A stretch of 45,355 nt of DNA from Mesotaenium endlicherianum (GCA_009602735.1 WELA01010110.1:115675-161029); one strand, 5' to 3'; positions 20,454 through 31,828 are shown, counted from the first letter of the stretch. The notes: generated by a model not told the origin, from the letters alone. Numbers and translations are program-made.

Positions 20454-23400
20454 ATGGGTCCTGCTGAACTGGATTCACTATGCATGCCTGACAACCAGAT
20501 AAAGGAGACCATCAGCAATATAGACGTCCAGAGAGTGCACACTCTGGATGCTCTTGTTCCACCTGATGTCCAACATTTCTTTGCTACGTCAGGAGAACAA
20601 TGCGAAAGTCAGGAAAAGACAGTCCCCCCTATCCTACTGCATTGCATGATTGCAGGTAGGAAGGTGAGGGCATTTGTTGACGGAGGGGCGTCACATACTT
20701 TTATCCACAAGGACTTAGTTAAGCGGCTAAGGCTGCCTACTGTCACCCAAGGGAATAGAAAAATATTCCTTGGAGATGCCTCAAGTATCCCGGGAGGAGT
20801 TATAACCAAGCCTATTGAGGTCCAGTTAGGTTCTGGCATTGCAGTTCTAACTGAAACGCTTACATTTGAGGTACTCAACACTGGCTTTTATGATCTCGTG
20901 CTAGGCAGGTCCTGGCTTAATAGACATCAAGCTGAAGTGTGTTGGAGCAGAGGTACAGTTAAAGTGAGAGGAGCCAGTGATGGGCAGACTGACTTGGCAC
21001 CCACCAGTGCTCTTCCTCTTGTCCTGTGTGGATGGCAAATGAAGGAAAAGAAGAGGCTTCCAGAAGGATGCAAGTTGCTGAATGCAATGGAGTTCGTCAA
21101 AAGCTGGAACCAGAAGGAAGACAGAATGTTCTGTCTGCTGCTAAGAGAGGTACCTCCTCAACCTGAAGAAGTGGTTGAGAAAAAGGTACACCCTCCGGAA
21201 CACCCTACTGCTGCAAACATTGTTGCTCAGTACACGGATGTGTTTAATATGCCTCCAGGACTACCCCCTAAGCGGGAAGTAGATCATAGGATTGATTTAT
21301 TACCTGGTAGCCAGCCACCCTGGCAACGCACGTATGGCTTGTCTTATTTGGAGAGTGAGGAGTTGAAAACACAGATTGCAGAGCTGGAGGAAAATGGTTA
21401 CATTTCTCCCAGTAAATCACCGTACGGCGCACCTATCCTATTTGTTAAGAAAAAGGATGGCAGTATGCGGATGTGTGTGGATTACAGAGCCCTGAACAGA
21501 ATTACAGTAAAGAACAAGTATGCTTTACCCAGAATCGAGGACTTGCTTGATACCCTGTCTGGCGCTAAGGTGTTCAGTAAGATAGATCTCAAGAGTGGTT
21601 ATCATCAAATCAGAATTGCTGAGGGGGATGAACACAAGACTGCTTTCCGCACACGTTATGGACACTATGAGTTCAACGTGATGCCATTTGGACTGACTAA
21701 TGCTCCTGCTACCTTTATGGGTGCTATGAATGACATTTTCAGACCTTATTTGGATAAGTTTGTGCAAGTTTTCCTGGATGATATTTTAATTTTCTCTAAA
21801 GATGAAGCTCAGCACACTGAACACTTAAAGAAAGTGCTGGACACTCTGCGGAAAAATCACTTGTATGCTAAAATGAGCAAGTGTGATTTCTTTAAGGAAA
21901 GTATTGAATTCTTAGGCCACGTTGTCAGTAAAGAGGGCATCAGTGTGGATCCTAAGAAAGTCCAGACCATAAGGGACTGGCCAGTACCACAGTCTGTCTC
22001 TGAAGTTAGATCCTTCCTCGGGTTGGCTAACTACTATAGGAGATTTATTGAGAATTATTCCACAAAGGCCAGTAAACTGACTGACCTTACTAAGAAAGAC
22101 ATCGGGTATGTGTGGGGGGAAGAGCAGCAGGCTGCCTTCCAGACCCTTAAAGATGCCCTTTGTTCTGCCCCAGTGCTAGCCGTGTATGACCCCAGCAAAC
22201 CGGTGCAGGTGGTTACTGATGCCTCTGATTTTGCCATGGGTGCTATTTTGTTGCAGCCTGCTGACAAAACCACAAAGGATGGTAAGGTACGGCAGGAGTG
22301 GCATCCTGTGTTGTATGAGTCTATGAAATTTAATCCAGCGGAGATTAATTACTCAGTGCATGATAAAGAGCTGCTAGCTATCATTCATGTACTCAAACAG
22401 TGGAGAGCATACTTACATGGTAAAGCTTTTAAGGTGATTACAGATCATCTAGCTCTGACCCACTTTCAGAAGAAGTCCAAGCTGTCGAGGAGGGAGAACC
22501 GCTGGAGCCAGATGCTGGAGCAGTTCCAAGTCCAGATCGACTACAAACCAGGGAAGTTGAATCCTGCTGATGCACTCTCTAGAAGACCTGACTTGCAAGA
22601 AAGGAACTTTAGTCAGCATGCTGTAGATAAAGTCCTGTGTGCACTCACTTCACTAAAGGTGAAAAAGTCCTTCCTTGAACAACTTAGGAAAGCCTACCTT
22701 TCTGACCCAACATTTGAGCCCAGCCCCACTACTGGTATGTGTCGTGCTACCGCACTCGGGTATAAGCTCAAGGGAGGGGTCTGGGTGACTGAAACCACTT
22801 CAGGCAGGCTGAAGCTGGTCATTCCTAATAATTTGGAAATAAGGTCTCTCTTACTGAGTCAAGCTCATGACAGTCTCCTGGGTGGACATTTGGGGCAGGC
22901 CAAAACTGTTGGCAAACTGGCAAAACATTATCATTGGGAGGGGTTACCCCGGGAGGTCTTGAAATATGTCAAGTCCTGTGACCAGTGTCAGAGAAATAAG
23001 TCTCGGCACACACCACCCGGAGGTCTCTTGCAACCGCTACCCATCCCAGCGGGACGCTGGGAAACTATATCCATGGACTGGGTGGTCTCACTACCAAGAA
23101 CTGCCAACGGGCATGATTCAATACTGGTAGTCGTGGATAAACTGACAAAAATGGTCATTTTTATCCCCACAACTGTCAAAGTGACTGCACTCGAAACAGC
23201 GAGACAGTTTTACAACCATGTAGTATGCCAACATGGGCTCCCTTCTAATATCATCTCAGACAGAGACTCAAAATTCACCTCTAAGTTCTGGAGAGCTTTA
23301 ATGGGGTTAATGGGAGTCAAACAGCTGCTCAGCACAGCAAACCACCCTCAGACTGATGGGCAGACTGAAAGAACTAACCGAGTTCTGCAGGAGGTGCTGA

Positions 23401-24170
23401 GAGCATATATTAACCAAAAACAAGATAATTGGGATGACCTGTTGCCTCAAATTCAGTTTGCGGTCAACAGTGCGGTGCACGCGTCAACGGGCAAAACTCC
23501 TTTTGAACTCAGCCTGGGTAGAGTCCCTAAGTCTCCTCTAGATGTGCTAGGGGAATCTTTAACTCACCCTGAAGGGATTGACAACCCGGTCTCCCTCCAG
23601 TTAACTCAGGAGTTTGCTGACACCCTGTCAGAAGTCCAACGAAACTTGCACACGGCCCAAGAAAACCAACAAAAATACGCTAATCAACACCGTCGGGAAC
23701 TGACATTTTCCAAGGGGGATTTAGTCAAACTGCATTCTCAGCACCTGTACCTCCCTGGTGTGGTCAAGAAAAAGCTTGGCCCTGTCTGGGTCGGTCCATA
23801 TTCGGTGGTCCGTCGTGTCGGTCAGAATGCTTACAAACTGAACATGTCAGCTGAATACAAGGGGCACCCGGTCTTTAATGTCTCCTTCCTGGAACCGTAC
23901 ATCAAAGGTGATACACTGTTCACAGGTCGGTTCCCTGTCCAACCGGGACCGGTCCCCGCTGTCCGGGACGGCGACCCTGAGGAATATGAGGTCGATGAGA
24001 TTTTAGACGCTCGCTCGGTCCGTCGATCGTCTAAATATGTCATGAAATACCTCATTCGATGGAAGGGTTACGATGCCTCTGGGGACACTTGGGAGTTTAA
24101 GGACCACTTGACCAATGCCAAAGGGGCGTTGACACGGTTCCACCTTCGGGCCGCTGGAGTCCCTCCATAA
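20454..24170 (+). CDS. pol: Pol polyprotein of element A: protease, RT, RNase H, integrase, chromodomain
   Basis: 1238 residues from the first Met; the frame is open further upstream, through the gag overlap, so translation probably enters by -1 frameshifting. The protease has D76 in [11 protein letters not shown], with Gly in place of the usual Ser/Thr. The RT has [11 protein letters not shown] (about 337) and FLDD (about 439). RNase H has VTDASDF (about 587) and ADALSRR. The integrase HHCC finger ends CDQCQRNK (about 842); the core has D in SMDWVV (about 873), D in SDRDSKF (about 934) and E in DGQTERTN (about 970). A GPY motif ([11 protein letters not shown]) and a chromodomain (about 1176-1225, [16 protein letters not shown]) follow. 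No stops: probably functional. Confidence 0.95.
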   Translation: MGPAELDSLCMPDNQIKETISNIDVQRVHTLDALVPPDVQHFFATSGEQCESQEKTVPPILLHCMIAGRKVRAFVDGGASHTFIHKDLVKRLRLPTVTQGNRKIFLGDASSIPGGVITKPIEVQLGSGIAVLTETLTFEVLNTGFYDLVLGRSWLNRHQAEVCWSRGTVKVRGASDGQTDLAPTSALPLVLCGWQMKEKKRLPEGCKLLNAMEFVKSWNQKEDRMFCLLLREVPPQPEEVVEKKVHPPEHPTAANIVAQYTDVFNMPPGLPPKREVDHRIDLLPGSQPPWQRTYGLSYLESEELKTQIAELEENGYISPSKSPYGAPILFVKKKDGSMRMCVDYRALNRITVKNKYALPRIEDLLDTLSGAKVFSKIDLKSGYHQIRIAEGDEHKTAFRTRYGHYEFNVMPFGLTNAPATFMGAMNDIFRPYLDKFVQVFLDDILIFSKDEAQHTEHLKKVLDTLRKNHLYAKMSKCDFFKESIEFLGHVVSKEGISVDPKKVQTIRDWPVPQSVSEVRSFLGLANYYRRFIENYSTKASKLTDLTKKDIGYVWGEEQQAAFQTLKDALCSAPVLAVYDPSKPVQVVTDASDFAMGAILLQPADKTTKDGKVRQEWHPVLYESMKFNPAEINYSVHDKELLAIIHVLKQWRAYLHGKAFKVITDHLALTHFQKKSKLSRRENRWSQMLEQFQVQIDYKPGKLNPADALSRRPDLQERNFSQHAVDKVLCALTSLKVKKSFLEQLRKAYLSDPTFEPSPTTGMCRATALGYKLKGGVWVTETTSGRLKLVIPNNLEIRSLLLSQAHDSLLGGHLGQAKTVGKLAKHYHWEGLPREVLKYVKSCDQCQRNKSRHTPPGGLLQPLPIPAGRWETISMDWVVSLPRTANGHDSILVVVDKLTKMVIFIPTTVKVTALETARQFYNHVVCQHGLPSNIISDRDSKFTSKFWRALMGLMGVKQLLSTANHPQTDGQTERTNRVLQEVLRAYINQKQDNWDDLLPQIQFAVNSAVHASTGKTPFELSLGRVPKSPLDVLGESLTHPEGIDNPVSLQLTQEFADTLSEVQRNLHTAQENQQKYANQHRRELTFSKGDLVKLHSQHLYLPGVVKKKLGPVWVGPYSVVRRVGQNAYKLNMSAEYKGHPVFNVSFLEPYIKGDTLFTGRFPVQPGPVPAVRDGDPEEYEVDEILDARSVRRSSKYVMKYLIRWKGYDASGDTWEFKDHLTNAKGALTRFHLRAAGVPP

Positions 24171-24437
24171 CTGTCATTTCAGTTGACACGGGAAGGTGAC
24201 AGGCGGTCCTGTCTCCATTTAAGTTGGAGGGGAAAATATATGACAGTTAGTGAGCGAGAGCGATAAAAACACACTCATACGTTTATGTGTAGCGCATCGC
24301 AACTACGTCAACTTTTAGCAATCATCCTGTAAGGTAAACAGCAGCGAAGCCACTATACTAAATACTAACATACTTCCTGCAATCCCTATGACAAAGGTCC
24401 ATATCCTACTAACTTGTGCCCTGGTTACATGTGCAGG
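24171..24437 (+). promoter_or_regulatory. Pol-ORF3 spacer with consensus branch point and 3' splice site
   Basis: TACTAAC (24407-24413; another at 24363-24369), then TGTGCAG ending at 24436, 24 bases after the branch adenosine. The ORF3 start codon follows one base later. The branch point and acceptor are both present in D. The acceptor resembles the host-gene acceptors (GTGCAG). This suggests that ORF3 is translated from a spliced RNA; that is inference. Confidence 0.6.
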
Positions 24438-26114
24438 ATGGCGCCCACCACACAAAAGGAGGACAGAAAGCGCAAGGCAGAAGAAGCCAGGAGGACAATG
24501 GAGCAATACCAGAAGGAGCTGGCGGCGACGTCCCTCACCAGGAGAGAACAAGAAAGGGTCCGCAAACAACAAGAGGCGGCAGAAGAGGCACAGAGGAAGA
24601 AGGATCAGGAAGCGGAAAACCTCAGGAAGGCTGAGGAGGAGAGACAGAAGAAACAGCAAGAAGAAGCGGCAGCGGCAGAAGAGGAGAAAAGAAAAAAGAT
24701 TGAAGCGGACAGACAGAAGAGCTTGGCCACTTACAGGTATACTGTGGTGGGTGGCCAAAACTTCGATAACCTGAAGGAAGCATTGCTGGCAGCCCAGGAG
24801 ATCAACAGGCTGGAACAGACAACACTGCTACAGAAGGAAGGAGCTACAGCACTGGACAGGTACATCGAGACACACACCGGCGTGGTCCTTTACGAAGATT
24901 ATGCTAAGATGGTGGGCTATACAGCAGAGCAGGCCCGGTATCTCGCAGATGATTCAGAGGACAAGCCGGTCCCCATACCGGGAATAGTGGGAGATCAGAG
25001 ACTCATCCGGATGGTGAGCATGCGGCCCGATAGCTTTAAGGATACGGTATTCTACCTCACACTCCTGCCAGCTTACAATGAAGTTGAGAGAAGGAGCTGG
25101 GAGTACTTGGCCAGGGAAGCAGGACAGCAGATGTTCTCTCCCCACTGGTTCCCGTGTAAACTGAGGAAGGCTGAGCACGGACCCCAGTACTACCAGCAGC
25201 CAACAGACTGGAGGTGGATGACCGTCACAAATAAGAAGCAGGAGTGTGACCGAGCCCAACCGGATGACTTCCACTATGGCCTAGACGGCTATCTCATCCT
25301 ACCACCTCACATTGCCCCTTGGGACCCCAGGCTGAATGGATGCCTGAGCAATATGAATGCAGAGACCAAGGAACATAGGAGGAGGGGAAGAGACTACTTC
25401 TCTAAGGGAAAGCATGCCTTTGTCAAATGGGCAAAGAATGCAGGCCGGATAGATATCAGTAGGCTGAAGGCCAAGCAACCTCCAGCGCGCCCTAAGAAAG
25501 GGAGGTCGGTAGACTACTCCATGTCTACTAGGGAGCAGGACGACTTAGTGGACGAGACCCCTACTCTCTCCGAGGAGGAGGATGAGGAGGCTGAGGAAGA
25601 AGAACAGGGCAGAGGAGAAGCATCAGCAGCAGGTACTCAGGATACCCAGGGACAGGTAGGGGCGCTTCTTAAAGAACCACGATCAGGTGTTTGGAATGTG
25701 ATCCCCGTTATGGCGACTACTGGACCCCGCGCTCGCTCCCACAGCCCACCTGCCCAAGCAGGGGAAGAAGCTGATCTGACTGTATTGGGCAGCAGACACA
25801 GGCAGAAATCCCCAGAGGACAGGGGTGCCAGAAGAGGGACACGCGGGTGGGCCAGAGGTATGCCAGCCTCCCCCTCCGCTCAGGGGCATGTACCTCTAGC
25901 CAATGTATTTCAGCATCCTACTGGAATGCCTGTCTATGTGGGCATCAACACCCAAGTGGTTGAAGAGCAGGCTACCATCCTTCGTTCTCCTCGAGGTCCA
26001 ACTTTAGAGCAAACCGGGTTCTTTAGAAGGCCAGCTGACAGACCTAGAGGGCTGTCCAGATCTAGGTCCAGATCTCCGTCCCCTGATCCTGAAGCCCCAG
26101 GAACCACCCCTTAA
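24438..26114 (+). CDS. ORF3 of element A: accessory protein of unknown function, env position
   Basis: 558 residues from MAPTTQ, taken as the start because it directly follows the putative 3' splice site (the frame also has a Met eight codons upstream). Residues about 8-95 are a continuous Lys/Glu/Arg-rich helix or coiled coil. A probable globular domain (about 97-345) includes YRYTVVGGQNFDNLKEAL, HIAPWDPRLNG and FSKGKHAFVKW. A basic KKGRSVDYS, an acidic EEEDEEAEEEE run and a variable linker come next. A conserved C-terminal module (about 474-530) has GMPAS, QHPTGMPVYVG and GFFRRPADRP, and the end is Arg-Ser-rich. No signal peptide, membrane span, zinc finger or enzyme motif is visible, so it is not a typical envelope protein. 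I do not recognise the family. RNA binding or particle/nuclear targeting are guesses from the RS tail. Confidence 0.85.
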   Translation: MAPTTQKEDRKRKAEEARRTMEQYQKELAATSLTRREQERVRKQQEAAEEAQRKKDQEAENLRKAEEERQKKQQEEAAAAEEEKRKKIEADRQKSLATYRYTVVGGQNFDNLKEALLAAQEINRLEQTTLLQKEGATALDRYIETHTGVVLYEDYAKMVGYTAEQARYLADDSEDKPVPIPGIVGDQRLIRMVSMRPDSFKDTVFYLTLLPAYNEVERRSWEYLAREAGQQMFSPHWFPCKLRKAEHGPQYYQQPTDWRWMTVTNKKQECDRAQPDDFHYGLDGYLILPPHIAPWDPRLNGCLSNMNAETKEHRRRGRDYFSKGKHAFVKWAKNAGRIDISRLKAKQPPARPKKGRSVDYSMSTREQDDLVDETPTLSEEEDEEAEEEEQGRGEASAAGTQDTQGQVGALLKEPRSGVWNVIPVMATTGPRARSHSPPAQAGEEADLTVLGSRHRQKSPEDRGARRGTRGWARGMPASPSAQGHVPLANVFQHPTGMPVYVGINTQVVEEQATILRSPRGPTLEQTGFFRRPADRPRGLSRSRSRSPSPDPEAPGTTP

Positions 26115-26227
26115 GGTGACAGGCTGAAAAGATAGTCAGTAAGGGAGGCTGGTCAGGGTCAGTTTCTTTATTTAAAGCTTTTGCAATTTAATGTTGTCGA
26201 GGCGACAACAAGTTAAGTTGGAGGGAT

Positions 26228-26971
26228 TGTAATGAATCATTATATTAGTAGATATAATATTCATTTAAATATAATAGTTAATTTAGTGCAGTCTGCTGGA
26301 CTTCAGTTAGTAGTCAGTCTGCTGAACTTTAGTTAGTAATCAGTCTGCTGGACTTTACATAATTATTAGTTTAATGACTCGGCCAAAAGCAGCAGGCTGA
26401 AGTCAGCTTAAGTCAGCTTGCTGACACATTCTTTGACAGCCAGCTGACTTCCGTGCTCGGTAGCAGCGAACTGCCTTGATATGCATCTAAGTACCACCTG
26501 CTAGATGAATGGCCAGATGACATCCCCATGATGGATGGCTATTTGGGATGATGGGAGATGGCGGTGGATTTGGTTAACCGAGGTCCTACCAACGTGGTTA
26601 ACTCCCGGGTAGGCGGTGCCATCGCACTGACCGTTGAACAGTAAACTCATTCCATGTACATATGCTAGGCACTGCTCTCGAGTTCGGCATTCGGACAGTG
26701 GCCAACTCTCTTGTACAACTTACTGAGAGAGATCTGAATCCAAGGCGAGAAGCCATTGATACGCACTGTCTTCTAACCTTGCTTATGTATGAGTTTACTG
26801 ATTTGCATTATTGATGCTAGTTTACTCTCATTTGACTGACGAGTATTATTCCCTGCTAGTGTATTGTCCTCTGCCGTTTAACTAGTTAACGGAAATACCA
26901 TAAAGATTACTTGCTGATATAAAGATCTTTATTAATTGTTACTCGCCTATTTGGTAAGTCGATTCATTTCA
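26228..26971 (+). repeat. 3' LTR of element A
   Basis: 744 bases, TG...CA, with the 66-bp block at 26553-26618 and three 26-bp repeats (26289-26366). Followed by GATAC. Confidence 0.93.
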
Positions 26972-26976
26972 GATAC

Positions 26977-27361
26977 TCTGGTGACTTGGTTCATGTTCTT
27001 TGAACCTCTCAAGGCATTTTCAAAGTTAGAGAAAGGACCTAGAAAAACTCCATGTGGCAAAAGTCAAATGTGCCATTTTTAGGTCAAAAGGACATGTGTA
27101 CATTATTCTAGAAAGAGGTGGCAAGTTTTGCGATGTGTTGGGTGCCAACACATCAACATGCACCTTCCTAGAAATCACTTTTGTAGCAACTATACAAACA
27201 TGAGCTAGAACATAGAAAGGCATTCGAGAATCACTCTTGTACTTGCCAAATTCCAGAAATATATTGACTTTCAAGAAGCTACCACTTGTGTTCAAAGATC
27301 CTTGTCTTGAATGAATAAAGTATCTATTTTACTAGGTACTTTATCTATCTGTTTCACTACA
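26977..27361 (+). repeat. 5' LTR of element B, second piece
   Basis: Continues the B LTR after element A. It is collinear with about 43013-43416, ending TATCTGTTTCACTACA. TGGTACTGGAGCA, the primer-binding site, follows at 27363-27375. Confidence 0.9.
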
Positions 27362-27398
27362 TTGGTACTGGAGCAAGGCACTTTGGTAGCACAAGAAG

Positions 27399-28599
27399 AT
27401 GGCCGATCCTCAAGATCAACAGCAAGCTTTCGAAGAAAGCACTTCATCTCCAAGAGACCCTCCTCTAGCGCCGATGGGAGAGCCCACTCAAGAAAATTTG
27501 CAACAACAAGAAGCACCACAAAGAGGAGCACCGTCAATGTGGCAGCCGCTATAGCAAAGTTGGCCCCACCACAAGGAGTTCCCGCAAATGAGTGGGCAGC
27601 CTTCCTAATGGCCGTCCACAACCAAGTGGGCTTGGCCACCTATGAAGCAACCGTGCAAGCGTCAAGAGAAGCTATGGCTGCCATGGTTGCCCCTATTGCA
27701 AGCAATGCTCAAAATCCAGCCCCGGCTCAAGCGCCTCCACAAGAGCCAACAAGAGCAAGGAACTTATCAAGCCCGGCAAACCCGACACTTTCAACCCCGG
27801 GAAAGGTGCCAACCTGAATTTATAGCTCTACCAAGTGGAGATGTACCTCGCGTTCTTTGAAGTACCCGAGGAGGACTACGTTCCCTTTGCCGTTACCTTA
27901 CTTAGAGGAGCAGCAACATCATGGTGGCGTAACTATCAAGTGGCTATATATCAAGCTATGGCGCACCCCATGCTCGGCCAAGAGTCCCCACCATCATATG
28001 CAAGATGGGCAGATTTTCGTGAGGCCCTCAAGAAGCAATTCATGCCCATCAATGCGGAGAAGATTGCCCGAGGAAAGCTCCACCATCTCAAGCAAACGAC
28101 GTCCGTTCAAGAGTATACATCCAGATTTCACGCCCTCACTCTTGAGATCCCCAACATGTCTCTCGAGGAGAAGATTGACCGCTACATCTTTGGCCTCAAG
28201 CCCAAGGTGGCAAAGGAAGTGGAATTACGCGACTTGACGGACTTCTCAAGGATCATTGAAGTGGCCCAAAAGGTGGATACCTTGGATTTCAAGCACTCCG
28301 TGCCTCCATGTTCACGGGTTTTGGCGACGCGGGTGTACGCAGCCCCTTCCACATCTGAATCTGGACCCACACCCATGGAAATCTGAGTTATTAAAAGGGA
28401 CCCCGCGGCTGCCCGAAAGAGTGGAAGACCCTCCAATGACACTTATGATGCAAGAAACCAGCAAGGAGTGAAAGCAAGACTCTCCCCGGCTGAAAAAGAA
28501 GCTCTCATGACGGCTGGACTATGCTTTTATTGCAAGGAAAAGGGCCATCGTGCACTTTCATGCCCCAAAAAGTTGTCAAAAAACGGACAGCGCCGGTAG
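27399..28599 (+). pseudogene. gag: Gag of element B (decayed)
   Basis: Probable start ATG 27399 (MADPQDQQQAFEES). The frame then changes at least twice before the clear capsid region from 27835 (YLAFFEVPEEDYVPFAVTLL, SWWRNYQVAIY, TSVQEYTSRFHALTLEIP). An in-frame TGA at 28384-28386 separates this from a CCHC knuckle, CFYCKEKGHRALSC (from about 28522), ending at TAG 28597. The domain order is that of a normal gypsy Gag. Frameshifts and a stop make it non-functional. Confidence 0.85.
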
Positions 28600-29874
28600 G
28601 CCAGGAGCCTACCACCCCAAGACCCACTTCACGAGAAGGCAACACGCCAAGTGAGGTGGAGACCCCCGTTGAAGACGACGTTCCAGCCCCAATGAGTTTG
28701 AGAGGTTACCTTGGAGGAGAGAAGGTCCACATCTTGGTGGATAGCGGAGCTCAAGGCAACTTCATCGCTGCAGATTTTGCCACCAAGCACGGTATTTTCT
28801 ATGCGAACTCTTGACCACGACGAGGAGATTATGATGCCCGACGGATTCTCCTATACTACCCCTTCCAAGAAGACGTACCCCTTGGCACTCTCTATCAAGT
28901 CCTTCAAGGATAGAGTAGTGTTCTCCCCCATGCAAATGGGCAAGTACGACGTCATCCTAGGGACGCCTTGGTTGACCAAGCACAACCCCCACGTTGATTG
29001 GAGGGACGGTACTATGAAGATCAAGAATGACATGACTTCAAGAATTTGTATTTTGCGCGCAATCCAGAATATCCAGACCCAAGACATCCAGAAGCCGGCA
29101 CACGAGATACTATTGTCCGCCCTCCAACTCAAGAGACTTGTGAGGAAGGGACACGAGCTTCTTTTGGCCTTGATCACGCCAAAAGACATCAAGAAAGACA
29201 TCGAGAGTTAAGAAGGCAGCCCCATTCCCAAGGAGATACAAGAAGTCTTNGCCCCATTCCCAACGAGAAACAAGAAGTCTTGGAGGACTACAAAGAAGTA
29301 TTCTCCCCGGAATTGCCCAAGGGCTTACCCCCCAAGAGATTCGTATACCACAAGATAGAGTTGGAGCTCGGAAGCAAGCCCATCTCTCGGCCTACGTTCA
29401 AGATGTCATACACGGAGCTAGACGAAGTCAAGAAGCAAATCAAGGAGCTACTGGAGCATGGCTTCATTCGACCTAGCAAGTCGCCATTTGGAGCCCCGGT
29501 GCTATTTGTCAAGAAGAAAGATGGTACCTTGAGGATGTGTGTGGACTATCACGCCCTCAACAAGATCACTATCAAGAATCGATACCCGCTGCCGCGCATG
29601 GATGAGCTCATGGACCGGCTGGTTGGAGCCAAGTACTTCACAAAGGTGGACTTGAGAAGCGGCTACCACCAGATTCGCATCGCCAAACTTGACATAGAGA
29701 AGACGGCATTCAGGACAAGATATGGATATTTTGAGTTCATGGTCTTGCCATTGGACTCACCAACGCGCCAGCAACTTTCATGACTATGATGAACACCATA
29801 TTTCAGCCTATGTTGGACAGATTTGTGGTGGTATTCATCGACGACATCCTTATCTACAGTAAGACCCTTGAAGA
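28600..29874 (+). pseudogene. pol: Pol of element B, first part: protease and RT palm
   Basis: Aspartic protease with HILVDSGAQGNF (about 28730-28765), then a frame change and YDVILGTPWLTKHNPHVDW. A TAA at 29208 and a 31-base duplication around the single N (29219-29281) follow. The RT runs from about 29284 ([19 protein letters not shown]) through [12 protein letters not shown] and [13 protein letters not shown] one-base loss near 29750 breaks the frame inside the [12 protein letters not shown] motif, and FIDD lies near 29840. It is interrupted by solo LTR C at 29880; the sequence continues in frame at 39875. Confidence 0.87.
29219..29281. repeat. 31-base direct duplication around a single N (likely assembly join)
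   Basis: 29219-29249 and 29251-29281 match at 29 of 31 bases, separated by N at 29250. Two overlapping contig ends placed side by side would produce this. The coding sequence makes better sense with one copy. Confidence 0.75.
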
Positions 29875-30671
29875 GCATGTGAAATGAATCTTGCTTATTC
29901 AAGATTAATATATTTCATTTAAATATATAAAGTCAGAGATAGGTGGAAGCGTGTGAAATCAGGGAGCGATCTTCGCCCTTATAATGAATTCCGTTTACTC
30001 ATCTATAACCCTTGACTCACTTATCGTAGTGTGCCATAATTGCACACGAATACAAGGCACAAGAAAAAGGCGAGCTTGAGGACTAGAGCTTCTCCTTTAG
30101 AAACTCATGACCTCTTACCTACCAGGCATACAAGCATGTATAAGCACATACACAACATCAGGGGACTGAATAGCAAAGGCGCTCTCATTTGGATGACCAT
30201 AAAGTAGCTAAAACATATCCCACTGACTTGGGTGCAAAAACCATGGAATCTGTCCGCTGTGTGACCCCGAAATGTCAGAGGGCATAAATATGTCAATACT
30301 GCTTTAAAATGAGCAAACTATATGGCAACGGATGCATCTTGACAAAACCTTTCCGAAAAATTCTAGTTCGCTCCATTTGGAGCGCAAACGAAGCAACCAT
30401 GTCAATTTTCGTGAAGGCTGGTCATTAGAACGAACCCAACAAGTGCACACATGACTTGCAAGTAGAAATCCGACTGTAAAGCCTACTGTCCAGAATGAGG
30501 GACCATGAGATCCCAGTCTGCTATGTACCTAGTGACCACCTCGTTGACCACGGCGCAAGGTGCGCCGTTTCGTGGGAAACCCGTTGAGTTGGGGCCCACG
30601 GATCTAGATATAACGACCATATTAATTGGTCGGTTGACTGAAGTCCTAATTGTTCAGTTGACTGACGACGG

Positions 30672-30737
30672 CTCCGCCTACCCAAGAGTTAACCACACTG
30701 GTAGGACATCGGCTTACCAAATCTCAGTCAACCTCCC
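30672..30737 (-). promoter_or_regulatory. Conserved 66-bp LTR block (copy in solo LTR C)
   Basis: The most diverged LTR copy, still 66 bases with no gap. It keeps GATTTGGT, GTCCTACCA, GTGGTTAACTC and GGGTAGGCGG on the minus strand. Confidence 0.7.
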
Positions 30738-30902
30738 GACTTTCAGTACACTACGGTCACATGTGCCAATCTATAAATAATAATCTAAATGAATATGTCT
30801 ATCCTCAGCGTACTGAAGCTAAGTATATTGACTAATATCAAGCGAGCTTACTATATGTCAATCTACTGATATTATATTCTATATATGGTTGATATATAAA
30901 TC

Positions 30903-31008
30903 TCAGCAAACTATACTCTGATACAAAAGTCATCCTGCTGACCTTTTCAACAAAGTCAGCAAACTACACTAAGATACAAAAGTCATCCTACTGACCTTTT
31001 TGACAAAG
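30903..31008. repeat. Two 53-bp tandem repeats in LTR C
   Basis: 30903-30955 and 30956-31008, both starting TCAGCAAACTA and ending CAAAG. The second ends exactly at the target site of element D. Confidence 0.8.
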
Positions 31009-31715
31009 TGAAATGAATCGACTTACCAAATAGGCGATTAACAATTAATAAAGATCTTTATATCAGCAAGTAATCTTTATGGTATTTTCCGTTAACTGGT
31101 TTAACGGCAAAGGACAACACACTAGCAGGGAATAATACTCGTAAGTCAAATGAGAGTAAACTAGCATCAATAATGCAAATCAGTAAACTCATACATAAGC
31201 AAGGTTAGAAGACAGTGCGTATCAATGGCTTCTCGCCTTGGATTCAGATCTCTCTCAGTCAGCTGTACAGGAGAGTTGGCCTCGTTTTCCGACCAATGCC
31301 TAGCGTATGTACATGGAATGAGTTTACTGTTCAACGATCAGTGCGATGGCACCGCCTACCCGGGAGTTAACCACGTTGGTAGGACCTCGGTTAACCAAAT
31401 CCACCGCCATCTCCCATCATCCCGAATAGCCATCCATCATAGGGATGTCATCTGGCTATTCATCTAGCATATCGCACTTAGATGCATATCAAGGCAGTTC
31501 GCTGCTACCGAATACGGAAGTCAGCTGGCTGTCAAAGAATGGGTCAGCAAGCTGACTTATATGGATTTCAACTTGCTGCTTCCGGCTGAGTCATTAAACT
31601 GATAATTATGTAAAGTCCAGCAGACTGACTATTTAACTAAAGTTCAGCAGGCTGAACTTAATTAACTATTATATTTAAATGAATATTATATCCACTAATA
31701 TACTGATTCATTACA
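31009..31715 (-). repeat. 3' LTR of element D
   Basis: 707 bases. Compared with the 5' LTR it lacks a short segment (the CCGAACTCGAGAG region) and has scattered substitutions. The 66-bp block is at 31350-31415, with two 26-bp-type repeats. Confidence 0.92.
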
Positions 31716-31828
31716 ATCCCTCCAACTTAACTTGTTGTCGCCTCGACAACATTAAACTGCAGAAATTTTAAATAAGGGAACTGAACCTGACCAGCCTCCC
31801 TTACTGACTGCCTCTTCAGCGTGTCACC

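Larger units (their letters stand above)
18128..26971 (+). mobile_element. Full-length gypsy chromovirus element A with gag, pol and a third ORF
   Basis: 8844 bases with target duplication GATAC (18123-18127 and 26972-26976). The LTRs are 745 and 744 bases, beginning TGTAAT and ending TTCATTTCA. The primer-binding site is one base after the 5' LTR, and the polypurine-like AAGTTGGAGGGA lies just before the 3' LTR. Gag, pol and the third ORF are all open, so the element may be intact. About 25 differences between its two LTRs (by eye, roughly 3%) argue against a very recent insertion. Confidence 0.95.

Noticed and set aside
24388..24774. Overlapping basic ORF (RRxRKRK-rich) in another frame of ORF3
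   Set aside because: It is a shadow of the Lys/Glu/Arg-rich helix region; the same shadow appears in D, as expected from sequence identity.
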